Source of the DNA: Acidimicrobiaceae bacterium
Lineage (GTDB): Bacteria; Actinomycetota; Acidimicrobiia; Acidimicrobiales; RAAP-2
Reading direction: 5' to 3'
Length of the DNA: 42,702 nt
NCBI GenBank assembly: GCA_027315445.1
Contig: DAHUYA010000139.1
Span: 1 to 42,702, forward strand
The translations under genes were made by a program, and so were the position numbers. The stretch's first letter is position 1. Every line of letters starts with the position of its first letter. Below the pieces are notes generated by a model. It saw only the letters and a program-made list of their open reading frames with translations, did no database searches and was not told the origin of the DNA. Below, piece after piece: positions 32,236 through 39,588 of the stretch.

Positions 32236-33072
32236 GTGCGCCGGCTCATGCCCTGGGCGCTCCTGGCGATGGTGCTCGGCGGCACCGGCGGGGCCGCCAC
32301 CCTCGGGGCGGTGGCCGGCCCGGGCGCGCCATCCCCTGCCGCCTGGGTGGCCCAGTTGATCGCCCGGACCAGGGGAGCCGGGACCGCCCGGGTCTCCTAC
32401 ACCTCCCTCGTCACCAACACCGACCCGGCGGCCCGTACCGTCTTCTCGGAGTCCGGCGCAGTCGACTTCGCCGACGGGAACCTCCAGGCGGCCGGCACCG
32501 AGCACTCGACCTGGCAGACGCCCGGGCCGGTGACGGCCGCCTACACCCTCCACCTCGTACAGCGCAGGGTGGGTAGGACGCTGTACCTCGAGACCGACGA
32601 CGCCACCGCCTCCTCAGGCGTCGAGTTCCAGACGGCCCAGTGGTCGAGCGTCCGCCTGCCGGCGACCCCGGGGAGCCTCTTCCCGCCCGACCTCACCGGG
32701 CCGTCCCTGCCGGTCCTCTCGCCGGACTACTCGGCGGTGGCCGTCCACACCGTCGGCCCGGCCAGCGTGAAGGGCGTGGCCACCACCGAGTACCGGGTGA
32801 CCGACCGGCTCGACTGCCGGGTGCGCCGCGGCACCCTGCAGACGGCACCCACGCTCCTCTGGGTGGACCGGCAGGGTCGGCTGGTGGAGGCCCGAGAGCG
32901 ATCGACCTACCGGTTCACCCCCGGCACGACGGGCGGGCACCCCTCGACGACCACCATGACCGAGCTGGTCCGCCTGGGCCGCTTCGGGACGCCGGTCCGG
33001 GTCCTCCGGCCGGACCTCCGGCACGACGGGCTCGCCTCTCGGCACCTGATCGTCGGCTCGACCTGCGCCTGA
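32236..33072 (+). CDS. Secreted protein, unknown function
   Basis: 278 residues. The N-terminus (MRRLMPWALLAMVLGG..) is a signal peptide or signal anchor; there is no lipobox cysteine. The mature part is beta-rich, with regularly spaced strands (ARVSYTSLVTNTDP, ESGAVDFADGNLQAAG, YTLHLVQRRVGRTLYLET, TTEYRVTDRLDC, TLLWVDRQGRLVEARERSTYRF). This recalls the LprG/LppX or LolA-like fold that holds lipids, but that is an impression from pattern only. Two cysteines near 196 and 277 could form a disulfide. GTG 32236 lies 8 bp after mscS, so co-transcription is likely. Confidence 0.78.
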   Translation: MRRLMPWALLAMVLGGTGGAATLGAVAGPGAPSPAAWVAQLIARTRGAGTARVSYTSLVTNTDPAARTVFSESGAVDFADGNLQAAGTEHSTWQTPGPVTAAYTLHLVQRRVGRTLYLETDDATASSGVEFQTAQWSSVRLPATPGSLFPPDLTGPSLPVLSPDYSAVAVHTVGPASVKGVATTEYRVTDRLDCRVRRGTLQTAPTLLWVDRQGRLVEARERSTYRFTPGTTGGHPSTTTMTELVRLGRFGTPVRVLRPDLRHDGLASRHLIVGSTCA

Positions 33073-33120
33073 GCACGGCGGCCCCGGCCGGTCCGCCCGT
33101 TCCCACCCCGACAGGGCGTG

Positions 33121-33609
33121 TCAGAGGGTGCCGGGTGGCGCCTGGCGGTCCGACGGCGGCCAGCCGTCCATCCCAAGCCGCCGCATGCGGGCCCGGCGGC
33201 CCCGGCCCGGCCCCCGGCTGAAGCGGCGCAGGGCCGCCGCCCCGCTGGCCAGCATCACCCATCCCGGCCAGAAGGCGCCCCGGTGGCCGGCGGCCAGCCA
33301 CACCCCCGTGGAGATGAGGGAGGGGGAGGCGAGACCGGTCAGCGACCGCGCCAGGTCCCCCGGGCGGGGCCTGGCGGGACGCGGACCCGCCGGCACGGGC
33401 GCCGGCCGGCTCAGGGGCGGCAGCTCGCGGCGGGCCCGGGCCAGCTGGCCGTGGGTCCGGGCGGCGTAGACCTCGTCGAGGCGCTCGGTGAACTCCTCCA
33501 TGGTGAGGCGGCCGTCCTCGAGGTGCTGGCGCAGCTCGGCGGCCGCCGCGTCCCGCTCGGCGTCGGACGCGCGGAGGCTCCCGTCCCCACCGGGAGGGGC
33601 ATCGTTCAC
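33121..33609 (-). CDS. DUF1707 (SHOCT-like) domain protein with membrane hairpin
   Basis: 162 residues. Residues about 12-65 match DUF1707: LRASDAERDAAAAELRQHLEDGRLTMEEFTERLDEVYAARTHGQLARARRELP. The domain is common at the N-terminus of actinobacterial membrane proteins, with unknown function. A proline-rich linker follows, then a hydrophobic hairpin (LASPSLISTGVWLAAG, FWPGWVMLASGAAAL) and a basic tail. GTG 33609 is chosen because MNDAPPGG..LRASDAERD gives the usual lead-in. It converges with the secreted-protein gene, 48 bp apart. Confidence 0.82.
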   Translation of the reverse strand: MNDAPPGGDGSLRASDAERDAAAAELRQHLEDGRLTMEEFTERLDEVYAARTHGQLARARRELPPLSRPAPVPAGPRPARPRPGDLARSLTGLASPSLISTGVWLAAGHRGAFWPGWVMLASGAAALRRFSRGPGRGRRARMRRLGMDGWPPSDRQAPPGTL

Positions 33610-33679
33610 AGCCTCATGTTCGCGCGCCCGGAAGGGCGCGTACAGCAGTCGTCACCCTCCCGTGAGACCGCCCGCCCCG

Positions 33680-34561
33680 TCAGACCATGCGGGTGGCGGC
33701 CTGCCACATGGCACCGACCGGGGGATCCTGGCCCGTCCAGCTGCGCAACTGCGCCGCAGCCTGGTGCACCAGCATCCCGAGGCCGCTCACCACGGTGGCC
33801 CCGTTGGCGTCCGCCGACACCAACCACTCGGTGCGCAACGGGTGGTACACGAGGTCGGCCGCGACCTGGCCGGGACCGATCGAGGTCGCAGGCACCAGGG
33901 GGACGTCGCCGGCCGAGGCGGTCCCGGCCATCCCGACCGGGGTCGCATTGACCACCAGGGCGGCCCCGGCCGCCTCTTCGGGACCCCCCACCCGGCCCAC
34001 CCGGCCCGCCAGGGCGGCGGCCGCCTCCGCCCGTCCCGGGTGACGGTTGACCACGACCACCTCGGCGGCGCCCGACTCGGCCAGGGCCAACACCACGGCC
34101 CGGGCGGCCCCGCCGGCCCCGACTACCAGGCAGCGGGCGCCGTCAGGCTCGAACCCCGCCCCGCGGCGCAACGACGCCACGAAGCCCTCCCCGTCGGTGT
34201 TGTCGCCCACCAGCGCCCCGTCCTGGCGGATCACGCAGTTGACCGCCCCCAGGGAGACCGCCACCGGGCTGCACCGGTCGACCAGCGCCGCCACCGTCGT
34301 CTTGTGCGGCATCGTGACCGACAGTCCGGCCAGCCCGAGGGCCCGCATCCCCGTCAGCGCCCCGGCCGCCGCCCCCTCGGGGACCGGGAAGCCCACCGAC
34401 ACCCAGTCGAGGCCCATGGCGGCAAAGGCGGTGTTGTGGAGCAGCGGCGACAGCGAGTGGGCGACCGGGTACCCCATCACCCCCACCACCGTGGTGGCCG
34501 CCGAGGGGAAGGCGACGCCGTCGGCCGCCGGCGAGGCGGGCTCCCGGCTTGGGGGCGTCAC
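33680..34561 (-). CDS. aroE: Shikimate dehydrogenase
   Basis: NADPH-dependent reduction of 3-dehydroshikimate, feeding chorismate to trpE and menF. Motifs: VMGYPVAHSLSPLLHNTAF, LAGLSVTMPHKTTV with the catalytic lysine, GAVNCVIR, GDNTDGEGF with the catalytic aspartate, the Rossmann loop VVGAGGAARAVVLAL, NRHPGRAE, VVNATPVGM and ADLVYHPLRTEWL. Length is 293 residues including a 20-residue extra head. GTG 34561 overlaps the mltG stop as GTGA. The operon order mltG-aroE is common in Actinomycetota. Confidence 0.95.
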   Translation of the reverse strand: MTPPSREPASPAADGVAFPSAATTVVGVMGYPVAHSLSPLLHNTAFAAMGLDWVSVGFPVPEGAAAGALTGMRALGLAGLSVTMPHKTTVAALVDRCSPVAVSLGAVNCVIRQDGALVGDNTDGEGFVASLRRGAGFEPDGARCLVVGAGGAARAVVLALAESGAAEVVVVNRHPGRAEAAAALAGRVGRVGGPEEAAGAALVVNATPVGMAGTASAGDVPLVPATSIGPGQVAADLVYHPLRTEWLVSADANGATVVSGLGMLVHQAAAQLRSWTGQDPPVGAMWQAATRMV

Positions 34562-35817
34562 CCGAGCCCCCGGCTCCGGGCCAGGTTCTCGTTGGCCAAC
34601 TGCCCGGCATAGGTGTCGGAGAAGGCCTCCGTGCCGTCCTTCTTCACCACCACGAAGTACAGCCACTGCCCGGGGGGCGGCGCGAGCGCGGCGGCCAGAG
34701 CGGCCGCCGAGGGTGCGCAGGTGGGCGTGGGCGTGAGCCCGGTGTGGAGGTAGGTGTTGTAGGGCGTGTCGATCCTCTCGTCGGCCGGCGTCACCTTCCC
34801 GCCATCCTGACCGAGCGAGTAGAGCACGGTGGAGTCCATCTGCAGGGGCATGCCCTGCGCCAACCGGTTGTAGATGACCCGGGCGACCGGGCCCATGTTC
34901 TTCTCGATGTAGCCCTCCTTCTCCACGATGGAGGCCACGACGACGACCTGGTACGGGCTCACCCCCAACCGGGCGGCCGCCGCCGGCGTCAACCCGACGG
35001 CGGCCGCCGTCCGGTCGAAGCGGTCCACCATCTCGCTCAGCAGCTGGCGGTCGGTCTCCCCCGGCGTCACCAGGTAGGTCCCCGCCCCGATCAGCCCCTC
35101 GAGGCTGGACGAACCCGGCGGGTCGAAGGGTGAGCGGACCGCCCCGCTGGCCGCCTCCCTCAGGAAGCCGACCCGACCGTGGTGCGGCACGGTGTCGAGT
35201 TGGGCCGCCACCTGCTCGAGGGTGTAGCCGGGGAAGACCGTCACCTCGAAGACGTCTGGACCCCCCGAGAGCACCGACTGAACCGTGCCGAACGACAGGT
35301 TCTGGTGGAAGAGGTAGGTGCCGGGCTGGACCGTGGGCGTCCCGTGGACCACGAACGACAGCCGCATGGCCAGCGCGCTGCCGATCACCCCGTGGGCCGC
35401 CAGGTCGTCGGCCACCTGGCCCACCGACTCGCCTTGGGAGACGGTGATCAGCTCCCGGTGACCCGGGCCACCCAACGGGTGCGCCTCGATCTCGTACCAG
35501 GCGACCCCGGCCACCAGGACGAGCGCCACCGCCGCAACCAGCGTCCGCCACAGGCGTCGTCTGCGACTCGGCGGCCGGCGGTGCCCTCCGGGCCGCCGGC
35601 GCCGGACGCCTCCCGTCCCCTCCGGCGGCTCCTCCCCCGGCCGGTCGGTGGGCGGTGCCGGGTCGACCGACCCGCCGGGAGTCGGGGACCACGTCGTTTC
35701 CGGGACGGACGGCACGCCGGGGACGGACGGCACGCCCTCCGCCGGGGTCGGCTCCCCCGACCAGGCGCGGGCGCCCCCCTCGCCCGTGGGTCCGTGCGGG
35801 GCGGCGTCGCCGGTCAC
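34558..35817 (-). CDS. mltG: Endolytic murein transglycosylase
   Basis: YceG-like lytic transglycosylase that cuts nascent glycan strands at the membrane. From GTG 35817 it has 419 residues: a disordered Pro/Gly/Arg-rich cytoplasmic head (1-88), a membrane helix at about 90-110, a LysM-like subdomain (ITVSQGESVGQVADDLAAHGVI), then the catalytic domain with GTYLV, the glutamate in VASIVEKEGYI, and RVIYNRLAQGMPLQMDSTVLYSLG. The usual YNTY..GLPP.PI.NPG reads YNTYLHTGLTPTPTCAPS, a deviation. I preferred GTG 35817 (GTGA overlap with ruvX) over ATG 35832. The head contains an 18-bp tandem DNA repeat. Confidence 0.92.
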   Translation of the reverse strand: MTGDAAPHGPTGEGGARAWSGEPTPAEGVPSVPGVPSVPETTWSPTPGGSVDPAPPTDRPGEEPPEGTGGVRRRRPGGHRRPPSRRRRLWRTLVAAVALVLVAGVAWYEIEAHPLGGPGHRELITVSQGESVGQVADDLAAHGVIGSALAMRLSFVVHGTPTVQPGTYLFHQNLSFGTVQSVLSGGPDVFEVTVFPGYTLEQVAAQLDTVPHHGRVGFLREAASGAVRSPFDPPGSSSLEGLIGAGTYLVTPGETDRQLLSEMVDRFDRTAAAVGLTPAAAARLGVSPYQVVVVASIVEKEGYIEKNMGPVARVIYNRLAQGMPLQMDSTVLYSLGQDGGKVTPADERIDTPYNTYLHTGLTPTPTCAPSAAALAAALAPPPGQWLYFVVVKKDGTEAFSDTYAGQLANENLARSRGLG

Positions 35818-36245
35818 CGGGCGTCGAGCCATGCCTGGAGCAGCACGGTGGCGGCGGCGCTGTCGACGGAACGGCGACGGTCCCGACCCGGCCGGCCCGC
35901 GCCCGCCAGCGCGGCGTCGGCGCTCACGGTGGTCAGTCGTTCGTCGAACGGCTCCACCCCGACGCCGAGGTCGGCCAGTCCTTCGGCCAATGACTCGCAC
36001 TCCTCGAGCGCCCGGCGAGCCGCCGGGCCCCGGCGACCGTCGAGGGAGAGCGGCAGCCCGACCACCACCCGGGTGGCGCCGGTCTCGCGCACCACCGACC
36101 GGATGGCCGCCACGTCGGCCGCCGGGTTCCCCGTCCTCGAGATGGCCTGCCGGGGGAACGCCACCCCGCCGGAGGGTCCCACGACCGCCACCCCGATGCG
36201 CCGGCTGCCGAGATCGAGGGCCACGACGGCGCCCCCGCTGCTCAC
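35814..36245 (-). CDS. ruvX: RuvX/YqgF-type Holliday-junction-resolvase-like protein
   Basis: 143-residue RNase H-fold protein. The first catalytic aspartate is in VALDLGSRRIGVAV, then VVVGLPLSLDGR, the glutamate in FDERLTTVSAD, and the last acidic residue in SVDSAAATVLLQAWL. The family acts in 16S rRNA 5' processing and possibly recombination (family knowledge). GTG 36245 overlaps the alaS stop and its own stop overlaps mltG, both as GTGA. The order alaS-ruvX-mltG-aroE is a well-known actinobacterial operon. Confidence 0.94.
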   Translation of the reverse strand: MSSGGAVVALDLGSRRIGVAVVGPSGGVAFPRQAISRTGNPAADVAAIRSVVRETGATRVVVGLPLSLDGRRGPAARRALEECESLAEGLADLGVGVEPFDERLTTVSADAALAGAGRPGRDRRRSVDSAAATVLLQAWLDAR

Positions 36246-38821
36246 CCGGCCACGAGCAGCCGGCGGCCCTCTGCCAGCGCCTGGTCGATGCCGGCAGCGT
36301 CCCGACCGCCCGCCACCGCCACCTCCGGGGAGCCCCCACCGCCACCGCCGACCAGCGGGGCGATCTGGCGCACCACGGCGGCCGCGTCGGCCTCGCCGCC
36401 GGTGGCGACGGCGATGGCCACCTTCCCGTCCGCCTGCCCGCCGAGCACCACCGCCCGCACGCCGTCGCGGCGCCGGACCGCCAGGGCCAAACCGCGCAGC
36501 TCGTCCGCCGTCCGGCCGTCCCGCCGTGCGGTGACCACCCCGCCTTCGGCGGTCTGCGCCAGGGCGACCGCCTCGCCCTCCACCGCGGACTGGCGGAGGC
36601 GGGCCAGCTCCTTCTCGGACGCCCGCTGGCGGTCGAGGAGCCGCTGCAGTGCGTCGAGCAGCTCGTCCGGCTCCACCTTCAGCAGGCTCGAGGCCTCGTG
36701 CACCAGGTTGGCCCGCCGGGTGGCCTCGCTGACGGTGGCCAAGCCGGTCGTGGCGAACAGCCGACGGGTGTTGGAGCCGATCGAGCCCTCCGACACGATG
36801 TCGATCGGGCCGATCATCCCCAGGGCGTGCACGTGGGTGCCGCCGCAGAACTCCAGCGAGTGCGGTCCGGCACGCACCACCCTGACCACGTCGCCGTACT
36901 TCTCCTCGAAGAAGGCCACCGCCCCCATCCGCTCGGCCTCGTCGCGAGAGGTCTCGATGGTCTCCACCGGGTCGTCCGTCAGCACGTCGCCGTTCGTCAT
37001 CTCGAGCACCGCCGACAGCTCCTCGGGGGCGGGCGCCCGGTGGTGGCTGAAGTCGAAGCGGAGCCGGTCCGGCCCGACGTGGGATCCCTGCTGGCGGACG
37101 TGGTCGCCGAGGACCGCCCGGAGGGCGGCATGGAGCAGGTGGGTCCCGGTGTGGTTGCGGCGGATCGATTCGCGGCGGGCGCCGTCGATGGTGGCCAAGG
37201 CGTCCTGACCGGCAAAGAGCTCACCCTGCAACCGGACCCGGTGGGCGGTCAACCCCGGCAGGGCGGCCACCGTGTCGTAGACGTCGGCCCGCCCGGTCTC
37301 GGTGACGATGGCCCCGGTGTCCCCGACCTGCCCTCCCCCCTCGGCATAGAAGGGGGTGTGGTCGAGGAACACCTCGGCGGTGCCCGGCTCGGCGCCGGCC
37401 AGCACACCGACCACGGTGGCGGGCACGGCGTAGTGCTCGGGGGTGCGCCCGACGAACGCGCTCGGGCCCTCCGTGTCGAGCAGTCGGCGGTAGGCGTCCT
37501 CGTCGGCCGCCGCCGACGCGCGGGCCGCCTGGCGGGCCCTGGCTCGCTGGCCCTCCATCGCCGCCTCGAACCCCGCCCGGTCGACCTCGATCCCCGCCTC
37601 GCGGGCCAGCTCCTCGGTCAGCTCGATCGGGAAACCGTGGGTGTCGTGCAGGCGGAAGGCGACGGCCCCGGGCACCTCGCCCCCGCCGGCCCGGGCGTCG
37701 GCGAAAGCCTCGTCGAGCAGGCTCAACCCGGTCCGCAGGGTGCGGTCGAAGGCCCTTTCCTCGCGCTCGAGCACGTCGCGCACGAGGTCGAGGTCGTCGT
37801 GCAGGGCGCGGTAGGTGCCGCCCAGGACCTCGGCGGCGCTGGCGGCCAGGGCCGGCGTGACCAGGTCCTCCACCCCGAGCCGGCGGGCGGTTAGCACCGC
37901 CCGCCGGATCAGCCGTCGCAGCACGTACCCCCGCCCGTCGTTGGAGGGCAGGACCCCGTCGGCGATCAGCATGCTCGTGCTCCGGGCGTGGTCGGCCAGC
38001 ACCCGCAGCGAGACGTCGACCTCGCCGTCCTCCCCGTAGGTGCGGCCGCTGAGCCGCTCACCGGTGGCGATGATCGGGCGCAGCACGCTCGTCTCCCAGA
38101 TCGACGGCACCCCTTCGAGCACCGTCAGCATCCGCTCGAAGCCGGCGCCGGTGTCGATGTTCGGCCGGGGCAGCGGCTCGAGAGACCCGTCGGGCTGCCG
38201 GTCGTACTGGGTGAACACCAGGTTCCACAGCTCGACGTAGCGCTCCTCGCCCCCGTGCAGCGGGCCGCCGGGCTCGCCGAGCTCGGGCCCCCGGTCGAGG
38301 TAGATCTCCGAGCACGGGCCGCAGGGACCGGTCTCCCCCATCTCCCAGAAGTTGTCCTCGCCCATCCGCTGGATGCGCTCGGCGGGCAGTCCGATCGCCT
38401 CGTGCCAGATCCCGGCGGCCTCGTCGTCGTCGACGTGGACGCTCGCCCAGAGCCGGTCGCCGTCGAGCCCGAGCACGTCGGTCAGCAGCTCCCACGCCCA
38501 CCCGATGGTCTCGGCCTTGAAGTAGTCGCCGAAGCTGAAGTTGCCCAGCATCTCGAAGAACGTGAGGTGCCTGGTGGTCCGCCCGACCAGTTCGATGTCG
38601 TCGTGCTTGCCCCGGACCCGTACGCACTTCTGCACGGTGGTGGCCCGCCGGTAGGGCGGCACCTCCTCGCCGAGGAAGTAGGGGATGAACTGGTTCATCC
38701 CGGCGTTGGTGAACAACGGCGCCCTCGGATGGTGCGGGACCAGGCTCGCCGACGGGACCACCTCATGGCCGCGGGCCGCGAAGAAGTCGGTGAAATTCCT
38801 CCTCAGCGAGTCGGCGTCCAT
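36242..38821 (-). CDS. alaS: Alanyl-tRNA synthetase
   Basis: 859 residues, normal length. Catalytic core opens with LRRNFTDFFAARGHEVVPSASLVPHHPRAPLFTNAGMNQF, then MLGNFSFGDYFK, FWEMGETGPCGPCSEIY and NIDTGAGFERM. The editing domain has the zinc ligands HTGTH (in RRNHTGTHLLHAAL) and CGGTH. The C-terminal DHHA1-like part is glycine-rich (VGGGGGGSPEVAVAGGRD). ATG 38821 has TAGGCT 7 nt upstream, inside the 3' end of the preceding gene. This points to a leaderless start and argues against a T-box leader. Confidence 0.97.
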   Translation of the reverse strand: MDADSLRRNFTDFFAARGHEVVPSASLVPHHPRAPLFTNAGMNQFIPYFLGEEVPPYRRATTVQKCVRVRGKHDDIELVGRTTRHLTFFEMLGNFSFGDYFKAETIGWAWELLTDVLGLDGDRLWASVHVDDDEAAGIWHEAIGLPAERIQRMGEDNFWEMGETGPCGPCSEIYLDRGPELGEPGGPLHGGEERYVELWNLVFTQYDRQPDGSLEPLPRPNIDTGAGFERMLTVLEGVPSIWETSVLRPIIATGERLSGRTYGEDGEVDVSLRVLADHARSTSMLIADGVLPSNDGRGYVLRRLIRRAVLTARRLGVEDLVTPALAASAAEVLGGTYRALHDDLDLVRDVLEREERAFDRTLRTGLSLLDEAFADARAGGGEVPGAVAFRLHDTHGFPIELTEELAREAGIEVDRAGFEAAMEGQRARARQAARASAAADEDAYRRLLDTEGPSAFVGRTPEHYAVPATVVGVLAGAEPGTAEVFLDHTPFYAEGGGQVGDTGAIVTETGRADVYDTVAALPGLTAHRVRLQGELFAGQDALATIDGARRESIRRNHTGTHLLHAALRAVLGDHVRQQGSHVGPDRLRFDFSHHRAPAPEELSAVLEMTNGDVLTDDPVETIETSRDEAERMGAVAFFEEKYGDVVRVVRAGPHSLEFCGGTHVHALGMIGPIDIVSEGSIGSNTRRLFATTGLATVSEATRRANLVHEASSLLKVEPDELLDALQRLLDRQRASEKELARLRQSAVEGEAVALAQTAEGGVVTARRDGRTADELRGLALAVRRRDGVRAVVLGGQADGKVAIAVATGGEADAAAVVRQIAPLVGGGGGGSPEVAVAGGRDAAGIDQALAEGRRLLVAG

Positions 38822-39144
38822 CCGGGAGAGCCTACCGGCGGGTCCACCCCGCCCCGGCTCCCCGCGACGGCCGTCCGGGGGCCACCGGAGGGGGCCGGGC
38901 CGGGCCGGGCCAGCTCCTCCCACAGCTCCCCCTCGCGTTCGGCCCGGGCCCGACGGCCGGCGGCCATTGCCTCGGACAGGCGGTCGCCGAAGCGACGAGC
39001 ACCCTCGATGGTCTCGTGCACCATGCTGTCGGGGGCGAGCCGGGCCGCCGCCCTGCGGACGCCGCGCCGGAGCCGCTGCTCGGCCCACAGCGTCCCGGTC
39101 GCGCCGAGCGCCACCCCGGTGGCCAGCCACGCCGTCCGACGCAT
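38803..39144 (-). CDS. Small membrane-anchored protein, unknown function
   Basis: 113 residues. The N-terminus has one hydrophobic helix (RRTAWLATGVALGATGTLWA), then a basic segment (EQRLRRGVRRAAARLAPDS) and a helical part rich in Arg/Glu. The last 30 residues are Gly/Pro-rich. Small proteins of this kind before alaS are frequent in actinobacteria, but I cannot name the function. ATG 39144 shares one base with the previous stop (TGATG). Its end overlaps alaS by 19 bp. Confidence 0.75.
   Translation of the reverse strand: MRRTAWLATGVALGATGTLWAEQRLRRGVRRAAARLAPDSMVHETIEGARRFGDRLSEAMAAGRRARAEREGELWEELARPGPAPSGGPRTAVAGSRGGVDPPVGSPGWTPTR
38829..38834 (-). promoter_or_regulatory. -10-like element for alaS, inside the upstream gene
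   Basis: TAGGCT on the minus strand with a 7-nt spacer to ATG 38821. It lies within the last 32 bases of the upstream small gene, so it would be an internal promoter. Confidence 0.45.
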
Positions 39145-39560
39145 CAGCGGGCCCCGTTGCGCCGGCCGGCGCCGGCCCGGCGGGCCGGTCGCGAGCCCCC
39201 CGGTGCCCCCTGCTCGCGCAACCGCCGCCCGCCGGTGGCCGTCCCGGCGCCGAACGCCAGCACCTTCACCACCGGGTTGGCGAACGCCCGGTGGGCCAGC
39301 CGAGAGGCCGAGTCGACCGTTGCCGTGACCGCCTCGGTCCCCTCGAGCACCGCTTCGATCCTCGCCATCTCCCCGCTGGCTCGACCGACCGCCACCCGGG
39401 CCTCGGTCACCAGCGGCAGCGCCTCCGACTCGAGACGGCTCGCCAAGTGGTCGAGGCGGCGGGTCTGCACGGCCAGGACGCGGGCCACCGCCAAGGTCAG
39501 GGTGGCTGCCAGCAGGGCGACCCCCGCGGCCACCAGCGCCACCACCTCAGGCCAGCCCAC
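39144..39560 (-). CDS. DUF948-like membrane-anchored helical protein
   Basis: 138 residues. One membrane helix at the start (VVALVAAGVALLAATLTLAVARVL), then a long amphipathic helix (QTRRLDHLASRLESEALPLVTEARVAVGRASGEMARIEAVLEG) and a short hydrophobic patch (ANPVVKVLAFGAGTATG). The layout matches DUF948-type proteins, which have a single N-terminal anchor and a coiled-coil. The basic tail ends in RRAGAGRRNGAR. GTG 39560 has TAGCCT 6 nt upstream. It is the first gene of the alaS operon. Confidence 0.78.
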   Translation of the reverse strand: MGWPEVVALVAAGVALLAATLTLAVARVLAVQTRRLDHLASRLESEALPLVTEARVAVGRASGEMARIEAVLEGTEAVTATVDSASRLAHRAFANPVVKVLAFGAGTATGGRRLREQGAPGGSRPARRAGAGRRNGAR

Positions 39561-39566
39561 GGGCGA

Positions 39567-39572
39567 AGGCTA
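39567..39572 (-). promoter_or_regulatory. -10-like element for the alaS operon
   Basis: TAGCCT on the minus strand with a 6-nt spacer to GTG 39560. It sits in the 28-bp space after the sedolisin stop. Confidence 0.45.
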
Positions 39573-39588
39573 GGTGATCGGTCGCCGC

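Noticed and set aside
38822-38880. T-box riboswitch before alaS
   Set aside because: The -10-like element is 7 nt from the ATG, leaving no leader, and no T-box core sequence is seen.
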